From: Spongilla lacustris
Taxonomy: Eukaryota > Porifera > Demospongiae > Spongillida > Spongillidae
DNA: 64,000 nucleotides
Assembly (NCBI GenBank): GCA_949361645.1
Contig: OX442422.1
Coordinates: forward strand, 730,580 to 794,579
Reading direction: 5' to 3'
Positions 63,848-64,000 of the stretch are shown here, one piece after another. A program made the position numbers and the translations under genes. The notes beneath the pieces were generated by a model. The model saw only the letters and a program-made list of their open reading frames with translations. It had not been told where the DNA came from and ran no database searches. How positions within the stretch are numbered: the first letter of the stretch is position 1; the number at the start of each line of letters is the position of its first letter.

Positions 63848-64000
63848 AGAGTAGGGTTGAGCCAAAACGCAGCGCGCGCACGACTGGAATGTATTTAACG
63901 CCCGTTAACAATAATAAAAGGAGTTAATTTTTAATAACTGTACAATAAACCCAATTTGTGTGAAAAAGATGGCAGCTCTCTAGGCTATTGTCGTTTTTGA

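Overview
This is a eukaryotic, invertebrate-type window. Genes are split by very short GT-AG introns (about 43-80 bp where I could place both ends), intergenic DNA is rich in ACATGTA motifs and GT microsatellites, and transposon relics are abundant. The best guess is a marine sponge (demosponge). This is inferred from intron size and gene content and was not tested. All gene models were built by eye from reading frame, splice signals and splice-phase agreement.

Layout. 0-1 kb: a small unidentified multi-exon gene on the minus strand. 1-8 kb: no convincing gene, but several satellites. 8.3-20.1 kb, plus strand: a multipass membrane protein gene resembling the fungal UPF0658 Golgi family. Its largest intron holds a 5.1-kb inverted-repeat transposon (12.5-17.6 kb). 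20.6-25.1 kb: two long foldback elements and a rearranged reverse-transcriptase element. 25.3-25.9 kb, minus: a small secreted protein with an eight-cysteine hevein-type chitin-binding domain. 26.6-37.9 kb, minus: a complete Munc13-4/BAIAP3-like vesicle-priming gene (31.2-37.9 kb), followed by a tandem copy of its 5' half (26.6-30.2 kb) that carries an in-frame stop and lacks the rest.

38-64 kb: MITEs and two paralogous secreted proteins with a PKD-like motif (41.6-42.2 and 61.0-61.7 kb, with flanks also duplicated). Also here are a reverse-transcriptase relic interrupted by a MITE (43.3-45.6 kb), Ty3/gypsy gag and RNase H relics (47.8-49.6 kb), and a possible gene on the minus strand (52.4-53.7 kb). 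Further on come a RAG1-N-terminus-like zinc/RING relic (55.4-56.1 kb), a hAT relic with terminal repeats and target-site duplication (58.7-59.5 kb) inserted in a decayed repeat-protein ORF, and a two-exon unidentified gene (63.4-63.85 kb, minus).

The genes do not form one pathway. The Munc13-like gene points to regulated exocytosis, the UPF0658-like gene to the Golgi, and three small genes encode secreted products (one hevein-like, two PKD-like). The most notable items are the hevein-type protein in an apparent animal, the PKD-like paralogue pair, the fungal-type membrane family and the broken tandem Munc13 copy.
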